Under the pieces are notes generated by a model, which was not told where the DNA came from, did no database searches, and was given only the letters and a program-made list of their open reading frames with translations. This document shows, piece after piece, positions 1 to 9,264 of a stretch of 64,000 nt of DNA. How positions within the stretch are numbered: position 1 is the first letter of the stretch; each line of letters starts with the position of its first letter. This stretch comes from Nocardioides carbamazepini (GTDB lineage: Bacteria; Actinomycetota; Actinomycetes; Propionibacteriales; Nocardioidaceae), in assembly GCF_024614185.1 (NCBI RefSeq), contig NZ_JAHTLF010000016.1, forward strand, positions 1,240,001-1,304,000. The letters are read 5' to 3'. A program made the translations under genes and the position numbers.

Positions 1-714
1 GAGGATCCACTGGCTGCCGCCGTGCATCATCGGGCCGCAGGCCAGCAGCACCATCGGGTTCTCGACGGCGACCGCCTCCTCGGCCAGCTGCTCGACGGAG
101 TCCAGGGGCGCGCCGTAGCGGGCGGCGTTGAGCGCGGCCCGGATCAGGTCCTCGTTGCGCCACACGACGCCCTTCGGGGAGCCGGTCGTGCCCCCCGTGT
201 AGAGGACGTAGTGGTCGTCGGCGCTGCGGCCCGTGATCCGGCGCTCCGGCGACGCGGCGGCCAGCGCGGCGTCGTACTCCTCGCCGAGCACGATCGTGTG
301 CCGCAGGGACGGCGTGTCGAGCTCGGCCACCGCGTCGACGTGCTCCGGAGCCACGATGGCCGCGACGCAGTCGGCGTTGTCGTAGAGGTAGGCCAGCTCG
401 TCGCGGAGGTACTTGTAGTTGATGTTGATCGGGACGGCCCGCGCCTTGAGGCAGCCATAGAGCGCGTCGACCCACTCGATCCGGTTCGTGGAGTGCACCG
501 CAACGTGCTCGCCCGGCCGGATGCCGATGCCCACCAGGTGGTTGGCCAGTCGGGTGGACCGTTCGTCGATCTCGGCGAAGGTCCAGATCCGGTCGCCGGT
601 GTGCACCGCGGCCCGGTCGGGCACGGCATCGGCCATCGCCTCGAGGACGTCGGCGAGGTTGAGCGGGCGAGCGGCGGTCGCGTCGGGCGCGGCGGCAGGT
701 GTGGTCGAGGTCAC
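1..714 (-). CDS. Acyl-CoA synthetase (AMP-forming, FadD19/FadD17-like), N-terminal part
   Basis: Adenylate-forming ligase that would activate a fatty acid or steroid side-chain acid to its CoA thioester. The visible N-terminal 238 residues run off the left edge, so the C-terminal half is not seen. The start region reads NLADVLEAMADAVPDRAAV, typical of actinobacterial FadD proteins, and the ATP-binding P-loop LYTGGTTGSPKG lies near residue 180. The family is usually 500-550 aa. I chose the GTG at 714 because it gives the normal N-terminal length; an internal ATG before ADAVPDR is a weaker alternative. It diverges from the OsmC gene, and a KstR-like palindrome lies between the two, which fits a steroid or fatty-acid catabolic role. 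The exact substrate cannot be told from this fragment. Confidence 0.85.
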   Translation of the reverse strand, partial: MTSTTPAAAPDATAARPLNLADVLEAMADAVPDRAAVHTGDRIWTFAEIDERSTRLANHLVGIGIRPGEHVAVHSTNRIEWVDALYGCLKARAVPININYKYLRDELAYLYDNADCVAAIVAPEHVDAVAELDTPSLRHTIVLGEEYDAALAAASPERRITGRSADDHYVLYTGGTTGSPKGVVWRNEDLIRAALNAARYGAPLDSVEQLAEEAVAVENPMVLLACGPMMHGGSQWIL

Positions 715-732
715 AGGAGAAGAGTGCCAAAC

Positions 733-746
733 TAGAACAAGTTCTC
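733..746. promoter_or_regulatory. KstR-like TetR operator
   Basis: The sequence TAGAACAAGTTCTC matches the known KstR consensus TNNAACNNGTTNNA at all fixed positions except the last. Its core is the palindrome AGAAC-aa-GTTCT. It lies 18 bp upstream of the chosen GTG of the acyl-CoA synthetase and about 40 bp upstream of the OsmC start. KstR represses cholesterol and lipid catabolic genes in mycobacteria and rhodococci, so the location before a fadD gene is apt. No kstR gene is visible in the window. Confidence 0.55.
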
Positions 747-786
747 GCCAGGGGTTCGGCCCAGTCCGTTTCGGCATGATGGTGGG

Positions 787-1254
787 GTGAGCGACCACCA
801 CTACGCCCTCGACCTGGTCTGGCAGGGCAACCGCGGCACCGGCACCAGCGGCTACCGCGACTACGACCGCAGCGTCCTGCTGAGCGCCGCAGGCAAGCCC
901 GAGCTGCTCGGGTCCGCCGATCCCACCTTCCGCGGCGACGCCGCGCGCTGGAACCCCGAGGAGCTGCTCCTGGCCGCGCTCGCCCAGTGCCACCTGCTGT
1001 CCTACCTGCACTCCGCGGTCAACCACGGGGTCGTCGTCACGGCGTACGACGACAGCCCCACCGGCACCATGGAGCAGGTCGGGCAGGGCGGCCGGTTCAC
1101 GTCGGTCACCCTGCGGCCGCGGGTCACCGTCGCCGAGGCGGGGATGGTCGAGACTGCGCGGGAGCTCCACGGCGAGGCGAGCCGCAACTGCTTCATCGCC
1201 GCGTCGGTGAGCTTCCCGGTCGGCCACGAGCCCACGGTCCTCGTCGCCGGCTGA
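787..1254 (+). CDS. OsmC family protein
   Basis: Predicted OsmC/Ohr-fold protein of 155 aa, normal for the family. OsmC proteins are cytoplasmic thiol-dependent hydroperoxide reductases, though many actinobacterial paralogues are uncharacterised. The typical helix WNPEELLLAALAQCHLLSYL (about residues 57-76) carries one of the two conserved cysteines; the second is in EASRNCFIAASVSFPV near residue 140. The start is GTG. Substrate is unknown. Confidence 0.85.
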   Translation: MSDHHYALDLVWQGNRGTGTSGYRDYDRSVLLSAAGKPELLGSADPTFRGDAARWNPEELLLAALAQCHLLSYLHSAVNHGVVVTAYDDSPTGTMEQVGQGGRFTSVTLRPRVTVAEAGMVETARELHGEASRNCFIAASVSFPVGHEPTVLVAG

Positions 1255-1312
1255 CACCCGGGCGCCACCGGCGCGCCATGAGCCGTTCAGCCCCGTCTGG
1301 TTCAAAGCAGCC

Positions 1313-2152
1313 ATGACCACCCCGCCGCGTCGTACCCGCACCGTCCTCGTCGCCGCCGGAGTCGCCCTCGCGGGCATCGGCGTGACGACCGGCGGCGGGC
1401 GCGAGCTGCTGCGCCGCCAGGCGGCGATCGCCCGGACCCGGATCGGGAAGCCCCTCGGCGAGGACGCGATCCCGGCCGACAAGGTCTGGAAGAAGAAGTC
1501 GTACGACGGCCCGCCCCTCCACCTCCTCGTCCTCGGCGACTCGATCGCCGCCGGGCTGGGGGCCGAGCGGGCCAAGGACACCCTCGGTGCCCGGATCGCC
1601 CGCGGCCTCGCCGGCGAGGTCCGCCGTCCGGTCGCGCTCCGCACCGCCGCCGTCGTCGGCTCCGAGACGTCCGCGCTGGCGGGCCAGCTGGACGGGCTGT
1701 CGTCGGCCTATCGCGCGGACGTCGCCGTGATCGTGGTCGGCGGCAACGACGTGACCCACCGGGTCCCGGTCGCGACCTCCGCCGCACAGCTCGAGGAGGC
1801 CGTCGTCCGGCTGCGGGAGCGGGGGAGCGAGGTCGTGGTCGGCACCTGCCCCGATCTCGGGGCGCTGCGACCGGTCCCGCAGCCGCTGCGCTCGCTGGGG
1901 TCGCGGATGTCGCGCCAGTTGGCGGCGGCGCAGGCCGAGGTCGCCGTACGGAACGGGGCGCACGCCGTCTCGCTCGCCCACGTCGTGGGCCCGTTCTTCA
2001 TCACCAACCCCGACGAGATGTTCAGCCTGGACCGGTTCCACCCGAGCGCGCTGGGCTACAAGCGCACGGCCAAGGCGCTGCTGCCGTCGGTGCTGATGGC
2101 GCTCGGGCACGCCGAGCGGGTGCCGTTCGGTCACCGGGCGCCTGACGCCTAG
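1313..2152 (+). CDS. SGNH/GDSL-type hydrolase
   Basis: Putative lipase or esterase of the SGNH superfamily, 279 aa. An N-terminal hydrophobic stretch (about residues 11-26) with preceding arginines suggests membrane anchoring or export. The block I motif VLGDSIAAGLG holds the nucleophilic serine near residue 77. The block III motif VVGGNDV follows near residue 143, and the C-terminal block SLDRFHPSALGY supplies the catalytic Asp and His. It stands 59 bp after the OsmC gene and 10 bp before the ATP-grasp gene, so it may be co-transcribed with the latter. Natural substrate is not predictable. Confidence 0.85.
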   Translation: MTTPPRRTRTVLVAAGVALAGIGVTTGGGRELLRRQAAIARTRIGKPLGEDAIPADKVWKKKSYDGPPLHLLVLGDSIAAGLGAERAKDTLGARIARGLAGEVRRPVALRTAAVVGSETSALAGQLDGLSSAYRADVAVIVVGGNDVTHRVPVATSAAQLEEAVVRLRERGSEVVVGTCPDLGALRPVPQPLRSLGSRMSRQLAAAQAEVAVRNGAHAVSLAHVVGPFFITNPDEMFSLDRFHPSALGYKRTAKALLPSVLMALGHAERVPFGHRAPDA

Positions 2153-2162
2153 CCTCGAGGCC

Positions 2163-3020
2163 ATGACGACCGTCCTGCTCGCGACCTTCGACCTCATGCC
2201 CGATGGAGAGCCCGGCGGTGCCGCCCTGTCGGAGGCGATCGCCTCGCATGGGATCGACGCGCGCTGGGTCCGCTGGGACGACCCGGCGGTCGACTGGGCC
2301 GCGGCCGACCTGGTCGTCGTCCGCTCGACCTGGGACTACCACCGCCGGCTGCCCGCCTTCCTCGACTGGGCGCGGCGGGTCGAGGCGGCGACCACGCTGC
2401 TCAACGGCGCCGACGTGATCGCCTGGAATGCCGACAAGGCGTACCTGGCTGAGCTCGCGGACGTCGTACCGGTGGTGCCGACGATGCTCCTCGACGACAC
2501 TGACCTGGCCGCCGGGCTGGCCAGGGCGCTGGACCGCTGGGGGAGCGTCATCGTCAAGCCGCGCACCGGCGCCGGCGGGGTCGGCGTGGTCGTCGTCGAG
2601 CGGCTCGACGACCTGCGCCTCGAAGGGCTCGTGGCCGGGCCGTGGGTCGCGCAGCCCCTCGTGGAGTCCGTGCGGACGACGGGGGAGACGTCGGTCTTCG
2701 TGTTCGACGGGGTCGCGGTGGCGCAGGTCGACAAGATCGCCGCGGCGGGGGAGGTGCGGGTGAACGAGGTTCACGGAGGCCAGGTCCGGCCGGTGCCGCT
2801 CGACCCCGAGCGTGCGGCGGTCGCGGTCGAGGCCGTCAGGGCGGCTGCGCGGCGTTGGGATGCTGATCTCGCCTACGCCCGCGTCGACCTGATGTCCTGG
2901 GACGGCCGGTGGGCGGTCAGCGAGCTCGAGCTGATCGAGCCCGGGCTCTACCTCGACGTCGACCCGGCCAACGCCGAACGGTTCGCCGCCCTGCTCGCGG
3001 GCCGGCTGGGGCGGTCCTGA
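2163..3020 (+). CDS. ATP-grasp domain protein
   Basis: ATP-grasp ligase-like protein of 285 aa (RimK/glutathione-synthetase fold). An N-terminal pre-ATP-grasp region contains VVVRSTWDYH near residue 50. The nucleotide-binding strand VIVKPRTGAGGVGV sits near residue 130, and the metal-ligand region LELIEPGLYLD is near residue 260. Proteins of this type join a carboxylate to an amine or thiol with ATP; the substrate here is unknown. It sits 10 bp after the SGNH gene and ends before the groEL promoter region. Confidence 0.8.
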   Translation: MTTVLLATFDLMPDGEPGGAALSEAIASHGIDARWVRWDDPAVDWAAADLVVVRSTWDYHRRLPAFLDWARRVEAATTLLNGADVIAWNADKAYLAELADVVPVVPTMLLDDTDLAAGLARALDRWGSVIVKPRTGAGGVGVVVVERLDDLRLEGLVAGPWVAQPLVESVRTTGETSVFVFDGVAVAQVDKIAAAGEVRVNEVHGGQVRPVPLDPERAAVAVEAVRAAARRWDADLAYARVDLMSWDGRWAVSELELIEPGLYLDVDPANAERFAALLAGRLGRS

Positions 3021-3044
3021 ACCCGTCTCGAACCCGACTTCTCC

Positions 3045-3070
3045 TTGCACTCGCCATGGTCGAGTGCTAA
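3045..3070. promoter_or_regulatory. CIRCE operator 1 (HrcA site)
   Basis: Arms GCACTC and GAGTGC, extended by TT and TAA, are separated by exactly nine bases, as in the known CIRCE consensus (TTAGCACTC-N9-GAGTGCTAA). TTGCAC at its left end and TAAACA at its right end are 17 bp apart and could be the -35 and -10 of the groEL promoter, so HrcA binding would block RNA polymerase directly. Confidence 0.9.
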
Positions 3071-3079
3071 ACATGATGC

Positions 3080-3105
3080 TGGCACTCTCGCCTTGAGAGT
3101 GACAA
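3080..3105. promoter_or_regulatory. CIRCE operator 2 (HrcA site, imperfect)
   Basis: A second CIRCE-like inverted repeat has arms GGCACTC and GAGTGA, again nine bases apart, 10 bp downstream of the first. Its right arm departs from the consensus at one position. It lies in the presumed leader of groEL, about 30 bp before the start codon. Tandem CIRCE sites suggest cooperative HrcA repression relieved by heat shock. Confidence 0.8.
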
Positions 3106-3133
3106 CGGACATCGCGAAGGAATCGCAGGAGTT

Positions 3134-4765
<1,632 letters not shown>

Positions 4766-4802
4766 TCGACTGATCAGGAGCCCCGCTCCCGCAGAACCAC
4801 TG

Positions 4803-4840
4803 CACGACCCCCGCCTTCGGGCGGGGGTCGTGTGCTTTTT
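4803..4840 (+). terminator. Intrinsic terminator of groEL
   Basis: A 13-bp perfect stem (CACGACCCCCGCC and its complement) closes a TTCG tetraloop and is followed by GTGTGC and a run of five T. It lies 37 bp after the groEL stop. The same 13-bp stem occurs again at 5641-5670. Confidence 0.92.
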
Positions 4841-4916
4841 CGCGGCCCGCGAGCGCCGCGCCCGGGTAGCATCGTGTGCTCGGCGAACGGATGCAGATGG
4901 AAGGGAGTGTGGGTTG

Positions 4917-5003
4917 ATGCAGGACGCGCAGTGCGCCGTTCTCGGCGCGCCTGAAACCGACCCACATCCTCCGGTCTCCATCCGACTCCGACCTCTCCGC
5001 TGA
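4917..5003 (+). CDS. Possible 28-aa small ORF
   Basis: A short frame encoding MQDAQCAVLGAPETDPHPPV and eight further residues begins 9 bases after a good AAGGGAG ribosome-binding site. It stops 72 bp before the GNAT gene. It could be a leader peptide or a chance ORF; I do not recognise it. Together with the groEL terminator it is the only content I see in the 310-bp gap between groEL and the GNAT gene. Confidence 0.25.
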   Translation: MQDAQCAVLGAPETDPHPPVSIRLRPLR

Positions 5004-5075
5004 CGCTGCTCCGACGCGGCTGACCCGGCGATCTCGCTGTGGGACGAGGCCTCCTGCTTCAAAGGGAGCAATCCG

Positions 5076-5624
5076 TTGTCACCAACACCTGATGCGAACC
5101 GATCCACCCCGGCTGCCACCTGGACGACCCGTCCGGAACAGGCCGACACCGACCAGGCGGGCATCCGCGAGGTCCTGCTGGCCGCTTTCCCGACGAGTCT
5201 CGAAGCCGACCTCGTCGACGCCCTGCGCACCGACCCGGAGGCATGGCTGCCCGGCCTGTCTCTCGTCTCCGCCGCCGACGACGGGACGGTCGTCGGGTAC
5301 TCGCTGCTGACCCGGTGTCACGTGGGCGGTGCCCCCGCCCTCGCGCTCGGCCCCTGCGCTGTGCGACCTGAGCACCAGTCCCAGGGAGCCGGGGCGGCGG
5401 CGATCCGCGCCGGTCTCGACGCAGCGCGGACGAGCGGCGAGAACCTCGTCGTGGTGCTCGGACATGCCGACTACTACCCGCGGTTCGGCTTCGACCGAGC
5501 ATCTCTGTTCGGCATCTCGGCGACCTTCGAGGTGCCTGACGAGAACCTGATGGCGCTCGCGCTCGACCCATCGCGGCCCGTGCCTGACGGTCAGATCCGG
5601 TACGCGCCCGCCTTCGGGGTCTGA
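5076..5624 (+). CDS. GNAT family N-acetyltransferase
   Basis: Acetyl-CoA-dependent acyltransferase of 182 aa resembling the YhbS group. The acetyl-CoA-binding motif A is visible as VRPEHQSQGAGAAAIRAG around residues 106-123. It is followed by VVVLGHADYYPRFGFDRA, the loop typical of YhbS-like enzymes. The start is TTG, preceded by AAGGGAGC; an earlier start is unlikely because the frame closes upstream. The gene is bracketed by two near-identical hairpins and so is probably monocistronic. Substrate unknown. Confidence 0.85.
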   Translation: MSPTPDANRSTPAATWTTRPEQADTDQAGIREVLLAAFPTSLEADLVDALRTDPEAWLPGLSLVSAADDGTVVGYSLLTRCHVGGAPALALGPCAVRPEHQSQGAGAAAIRAGLDAARTSGENLVVVLGHADYYPRFGFDRASLFGISATFEVPDENLMALALDPSRPVPDGQIRYAPAFGV

Positions 5625-5640
5625 GATCCGGTGAACGCCG

Positions 5641-5670
5641 CACGACCCCCGCCCTCCGGCGGGGGTCGTG
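5641..5670. terminator. Bidirectional hairpin terminator, copy of the groEL terminator stem
   Basis: The same 13-bp stem as at 4803-4832 recurs with a CTCC loop but without a clear T run. It lies between two convergent genes (GNAT on plus, the DUF2510 gene on minus), where a bidirectional terminator is expected. Confidence 0.75.
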
Positions 5671-5766
5671 TGGCATCTGGCTCTCGTTGAGCTGCTTCGC
5701 GTCGTGCCGTCTGCGACTCCAGCTGGAAGACCGACCTCGGCTGCACCGGTCCCTTGGGTGTCTGCT

Positions 5767-6318
5767 TCAGGTGCGGTGGTGGACGACAGCGACCTGGTGG
5801 GCAGTGCAGGCCATGACGAGGGCGGCCACCCATCCGATGAACGTCCAGCCCAGGAGGAAGTTGACCAGTCCTACCGCCCAGCTGTTCGACTTGCCGCGCG
5901 TGGCGGCGATCGCCCAGGGGAGCATGTAGCCGAGCGACAGGACAGTGAGAATCCAGGCGATCGCCACCTCGGCGCCGTTGGTCCGTGCATCGGTCATAAC
6001 CACTGGCGTTTGGAACGCCGGCGGGTAGGCGGTGAGGGCGGCGGGTGCTCGGTGCTCAGTCCACCTGAGGCCATCCCAGTACCGCTGCTCGCCATCGAGC
6101 GGATACCAGCCGGCGGGTGTCGTCACCGGAGGTCCTGCTGGCTGCACGACCTCCGGAAGCGGAGGTGCTGACGCCGGCGCGAATGATGACGTAGAACTGC
6201 CTCCGGTCGGCGCGACAACCTGGGCGGGGGATGGTTTCCCTGGAGATGTCGCCGCGATAGGAGCTGTCTCGTCGGGCTGGAATTCACTCTGGTTGGTCAC
6301 GGGCAGATCCTCGCCCAA
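5767..6318 (-). CDS. DUF2510 and superinfection-immunity-like membrane protein
   Basis: Small membrane protein of 183 aa. After a Pro/Ala/Ser-rich region comes a DUF2510 motif (AGWYPLDGEQRYWDGLRWTE, about residues 68-87). The C-terminal half has two hydrophobic helices and the sequence FLLGWTFIGWVAALVMACTA, the hallmark of the Imm/superinfection-immunity fold first known from phage T4 Imm, which blocks DNA injection. In actinobacteria such proteins are common and their role is unproven. It is at the edge of the low-GC island, convergent with the GNAT gene. A defence role is an inference. Confidence 0.75.
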   Translation of the reverse strand: MGEDLPVTNQSEFQPDETAPIAATSPGKPSPAQVVAPTGGSSTSSFAPASAPPLPEVVQPAGPPVTTPAGWYPLDGEQRYWDGLRWTEHRAPAALTAYPPAFQTPVVMTDARTNGAEVAIAWILTVLSLGYMLPWAIAATRGKSNSWAVGLVNFLLGWTFIGWVAALVMACTAHQVAVVHHRT

Positions 6319-6413
6319 TCTCTCGTTCCTTCGACGCCGAATTCACAAATGGCGGCTGGCCGTCAGCCAGGATCTGGGTCTCAACGCGTCGGAAGGACTG
6401 ATCACAGTGGACT

Positions 6414-6989
6414 CTAGCTGAACCGCCGTCCTGAGACTGTGTAGAGCGGAGGAGCAAGGACGCAAACCCCACGATGCGCCTCGAATCGTTGGACGGTGTG
6501 CGTCCCGCGGATCCGGACAGCGTCTGCGTTGCCCATGGCCGCTGGCTTCACGGCTTCGTGCATGAGGTTGGGTACGCGGTCGTTGCGTCGTTCATTGATG
6601 TTTTCTACGCCGCAGCCCTATTCCCGAAGGTGCTGGGCGACGTTCACCCAGGTTTCGGCCACCAGATTGGCGGTCAGTTGGACATCGTCACAGTGCCCGG
6701 CGGCCCGGGTGATGAGCGACTCGGTCAGGGACTTGGAGTTCTTGCTGCTGGCGGGAAGGGCAGCGGAGCGGCTGCTTCTTGGTCAAGAGCTGCCGGAGGC
6801 GCGCGTGCGTCGGCGAGATGACGGGGTGGGGACGGATCTGCGTGTCCACCCGGACATCTTGGCCGGAGTGACCACAAGCAGCTCGCCAAGGACGCACTCG
6901 CCGGCTCTTTTGGACATTGCCCTGGACTGACCCATTGACCTTGCTCGTGAGCTTCTCGACAAGCTGACCCGGTCGCGAGAGCCATGCAC
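6414..6989 (-). pseudogene. Decayed unidentified gene
   Basis: One minus-strand frame of 192 codons shows GC-rich third positions but is broken by two in-frame stops (after RRRTRASGSS and after VNVAQHLRE). The readable part includes TESLITRAAGHCDDVQLTAN and ENINERRNDRVPNLMHEAVK. I do not recognise the family. The frame's coding character with internal stops suggests a decaying island gene rather than noise. The 95 bp between it and the DUF2510 gene start hold nothing I can name. Confidence 0.4.
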
Positions 6990-7251
6990 GACCTGAGGAT
7001 TGGCGCTGACGAATGCTGAGGTCGTCGCCGTCCTCTGAGCGTGTTCGGGGCGATGCCCGTCAGTCTCGCATCTAGTTGGCTGCGTGGGAGAGAGTCTTGG
7101 ACTCGCTCATTGGGATGGTTGTGCTGGGCAACCCTAAAGGCCGATGCTGGTGAGAATCTGGCAAGCCGGTTGAAGCGATCAACGATCAACGACCGACAGA
7201 ACGACTATGGTGCTGATCGCTCCGCACCTCCAACTGGGATAGGGCAACGAT
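6990..7251. other. Leader region of the deaminase gene, no gene seen
   Basis: 262 bp without a credible ORF precede the deaminase start. I see no clear promoter. In Vibrio AvcID systems the deaminase inhibitor AvcI is a small RNA encoded upstream of avcD, so this is where an analogous RNA would be sought; I cannot show one from the sequence. Confidence 0.3.
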
Positions 7252-8898
7252 GTGACAGAGATGGCGTCCCGCAGTCTTCGTCGGCTCGCTGACGACGAGC
7301 CCTACCGGCACGACATCTTCATAGCGTTGGTCGCGCCCATCGGATCCAGCCGGCCCGAGGTCCTACTGGCCCTTGAGGAGGCCTTGGGCGGATACGGCTA
7401 CACCACCGACCACATCCATCTCGCGGACCTCCTTGGTAAGGTTTCGAACCTCACGACCGCAGAGTTGCCGCGTCGCACCGATCGTGACTACTACAGGATG
7501 CGGATGGACGCCGGCAATCGTCTGCGCGACCACGCTGGGGATTGGAGCGCGCTAGCAGGTGTCGGCGTCATGCGTATGGCTGCGGCTCGGTCCGCGCGAC
7601 GTCCATCGTCCGAAGAGGCGCCGCCAGCAGATCCCGTCGCCTACATCGTTGACAGCCTGAAGAATCCGCGCGAGGCCGAGTTGCTGAGAAGCGTCTACGG
7701 TTCTGCGGTCTGGATTGTCGCGGTCGTACAAGATATCTCAGAGCGGAAGGCGAACCTCACAGAAGAACTAGCCCGCGCCGAAAGTAGATTTGAAGGCGTG
7801 CCTGAGGCTAGAGCTGTAGAGTTGATCACCAGGGACCAGGAAGAAGACGAGAAGCATGGTCAGCATGTACGCGACGTATTCGGCGTCGCCGACTACTTTT
7901 TGCCAGTCCGCCGTGGTGTCGACTGGAAGCAGGGGGTTGGCCGGCTCCTTGACGGGATATTCGGAGCGCCATTTCTGAGCCCAAGCACAGACGAGGAAGC
8001 CATGCGCCACGCGCGTGCGGCGGCTCTGCGATCCGCGGCAGTGGGGAGGCAGGTCGGCGCAGTGATTGTTCCCCCCGAGGGAGCTCCGCACATCCTGGGA
8101 ACAAACGAAGTTCCGAAGCCCGGCGGTGGGCAGTTCCGGGAGGGAGACCATCCAGACTACCGGGACTTTCGAACCGGCGTTGACCCAAATCCTGCATACA
8201 CGGAACGGGTGCTCCGCGAGGTCTTTGACAGGCTGGCCCGGGCCGAGTTTTTCACAAAAGATCGCAATGACGCCGGAGGAGATGCCGTTCTTCTGGAGGC
8301 GGCGACGGCGAATTCAGACGGAGCTTCCGTGCTGGATGGCACGCGAGCAAAGTCGCTCATCGAATTCACGCGCTGCCTCCATGCAGAACAAGCCGCAATC
8401 GTGGATGCAGCTCGAACGGGGACGGCGATCAACGGCGCAAAACTGTATACAACCACGTTTCCGTGTCACGAGTGCACAAAGTTCATTGTCGGCGCGGGGA
8501 TCGTCGAGGTGCAATACATCGAGCCTTACCCCAAGAGTCTGGCTGGCGACATGTACCGCGATCTGATTGACACAGTTCCACCTATGGAGATGGCCCCTAG
8601 TGCCACGGTCGAAAGGGTTCCGTTTCGGCCGTTCTTAGGATTCGGGCCAAGCCGCTATGATGAGGTCTTCGTTTCTCGAGGGCGTAAGGGGCCGACCGGT
8701 CTCAAGGCTCACGATCCTGCGTCTGCGTCACCCGTCGGACGCGGATGGGTTGAGACAGCTGTCGTGGAGCGTGAGGACGAGGTTTCCGTTGCCATCGCGG
8801 CGATTGTCGACGCGCTCAGTCTTGAGGCGATGGACGCAGAGTCCGACGGCGTCGTCGAGGTCGATGCTCGCGCGGAGACCGAGGGACTCTCTGGCTAG
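7252..8898 (+). CDS. AvcD-like anti-phage deoxycytidylate deaminase
   Basis: Two-domain protein of 548 aa. Residues about 20-250 resemble a nucleoside-kinase-like domain beginning DIFIALVAPIGSSRPEV, where the phosphate loop lacks the usual Walker lysine. The C-terminal domain is a zinc cytidine/dCMP deaminase: H377-A-E379 supplies the catalytic glutamate and one zinc ligand, and PCHEC at residues 404-408 supplies the two cysteines. This architecture is that of the known AvcD/dCTP-deaminase defence proteins, which deplete dC nucleotides during phage infection. The GTG start follows AGGGCAACGAT; an ATG nine bases on is possible. GC is lower than in flanking genes, and an integrase remnant lies downstream, so it was probably acquired horizontally. 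Confidence 0.85.
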   Translation: MTEMASRSLRRLADDEPYRHDIFIALVAPIGSSRPEVLLALEEALGGYGYTTDHIHLADLLGKVSNLTTAELPRRTDRDYYRMRMDAGNRLRDHAGDWSALAGVGVMRMAAARSARRPSSEEAPPADPVAYIVDSLKNPREAELLRSVYGSAVWIVAVVQDISERKANLTEELARAESRFEGVPEARAVELITRDQEEDEKHGQHVRDVFGVADYFLPVRRGVDWKQGVGRLLDGIFGAPFLSPSTDEEAMRHARAAALRSAAVGRQVGAVIVPPEGAPHILGTNEVPKPGGGQFREGDHPDYRDFRTGVDPNPAYTERVLREVFDRLARAEFFTKDRNDAGGDAVLLEAATANSDGASVLDGTRAKSLIEFTRCLHAEQAAIVDAARTGTAINGAKLYTTTFPCHECTKFIVGAGIVEVQYIEPYPKSLAGDMYRDLIDTVPPMEMAPSATVERVPFRPFLGFGPSRYDEVFVSRGRKGPTGLKAHDPASASPVGRGWVETAVVEREDEVSVAIAAIVDALSLEAMDAESDGVVEVDARAETEGLSG

Positions 8899-8958
8899 CA
8901 CTCCGGCGTCGGCGGCGGGCGCTACTGTCAGCAGCAACCGGTTCTGAAGGGGAAGACG

Positions 8959-9195
8959 ATGGCCAGCAACGACAACGATTGGTTCAAGTCTCAGGCGGCG
9001 GCGTCTGCCCGTCGGCTAGCCGAGACCCCGGCAAGCTTGCTTGGGCCTGCGGGTAGGGACCTTAGGGAGATCGCGGCACATTGGCCAGTTCCAGGCGTTG
9101 GGGTGCCCGCTCTCGTCGCCGCGCCCACGAAGAGTCGGCGTGAGATAGAGAAAGAGACCTCCGTTCAACTGCCGCTCCTGGGATCGGTCGACTGA
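8959..9195 (+). CDS. Small hypothetical protein downstream of the deaminase
   Basis: A 78-aa ORF begins with ATG behind GAAGGGGAAG, 60 bp after the deaminase stop, and is likely co-transcribed with it. The sequence is polar, without membrane segments or recognisable motifs (it begins MASNDNDWFKSQAAASARRL). Its position suggests an accessory or regulatory partner of the deaminase, but nothing in the sequence proves this. Confidence 0.55.
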   Translation: MASNDNDWFKSQAAASARRLAETPASLLGPAGRDLREIAAHWPVPGVGVPALVAAPTKSRREIEKETSVQLPLLGSVD

Positions 9196-9264
9196 CGGAC
9201 CGTCTGACTACCCGGGCCGTTGGGAGCAAGTCCATGCTGGAGCACTGTCATAGGGACATCCTTG

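Noticed and set aside
2948..3133. groES next to groEL
   Set aside because: The upstream neighbour is an ATP-grasp gene and no 100-aa GroES-like frame exists; groEL is an orphan here.
5668..6171. Plus-strand ORF antisense to the DUF2510 gene
   Set aside because: The minus-strand protein has recognisable DUF2510 and Imm-like motifs; the plus frame has none.
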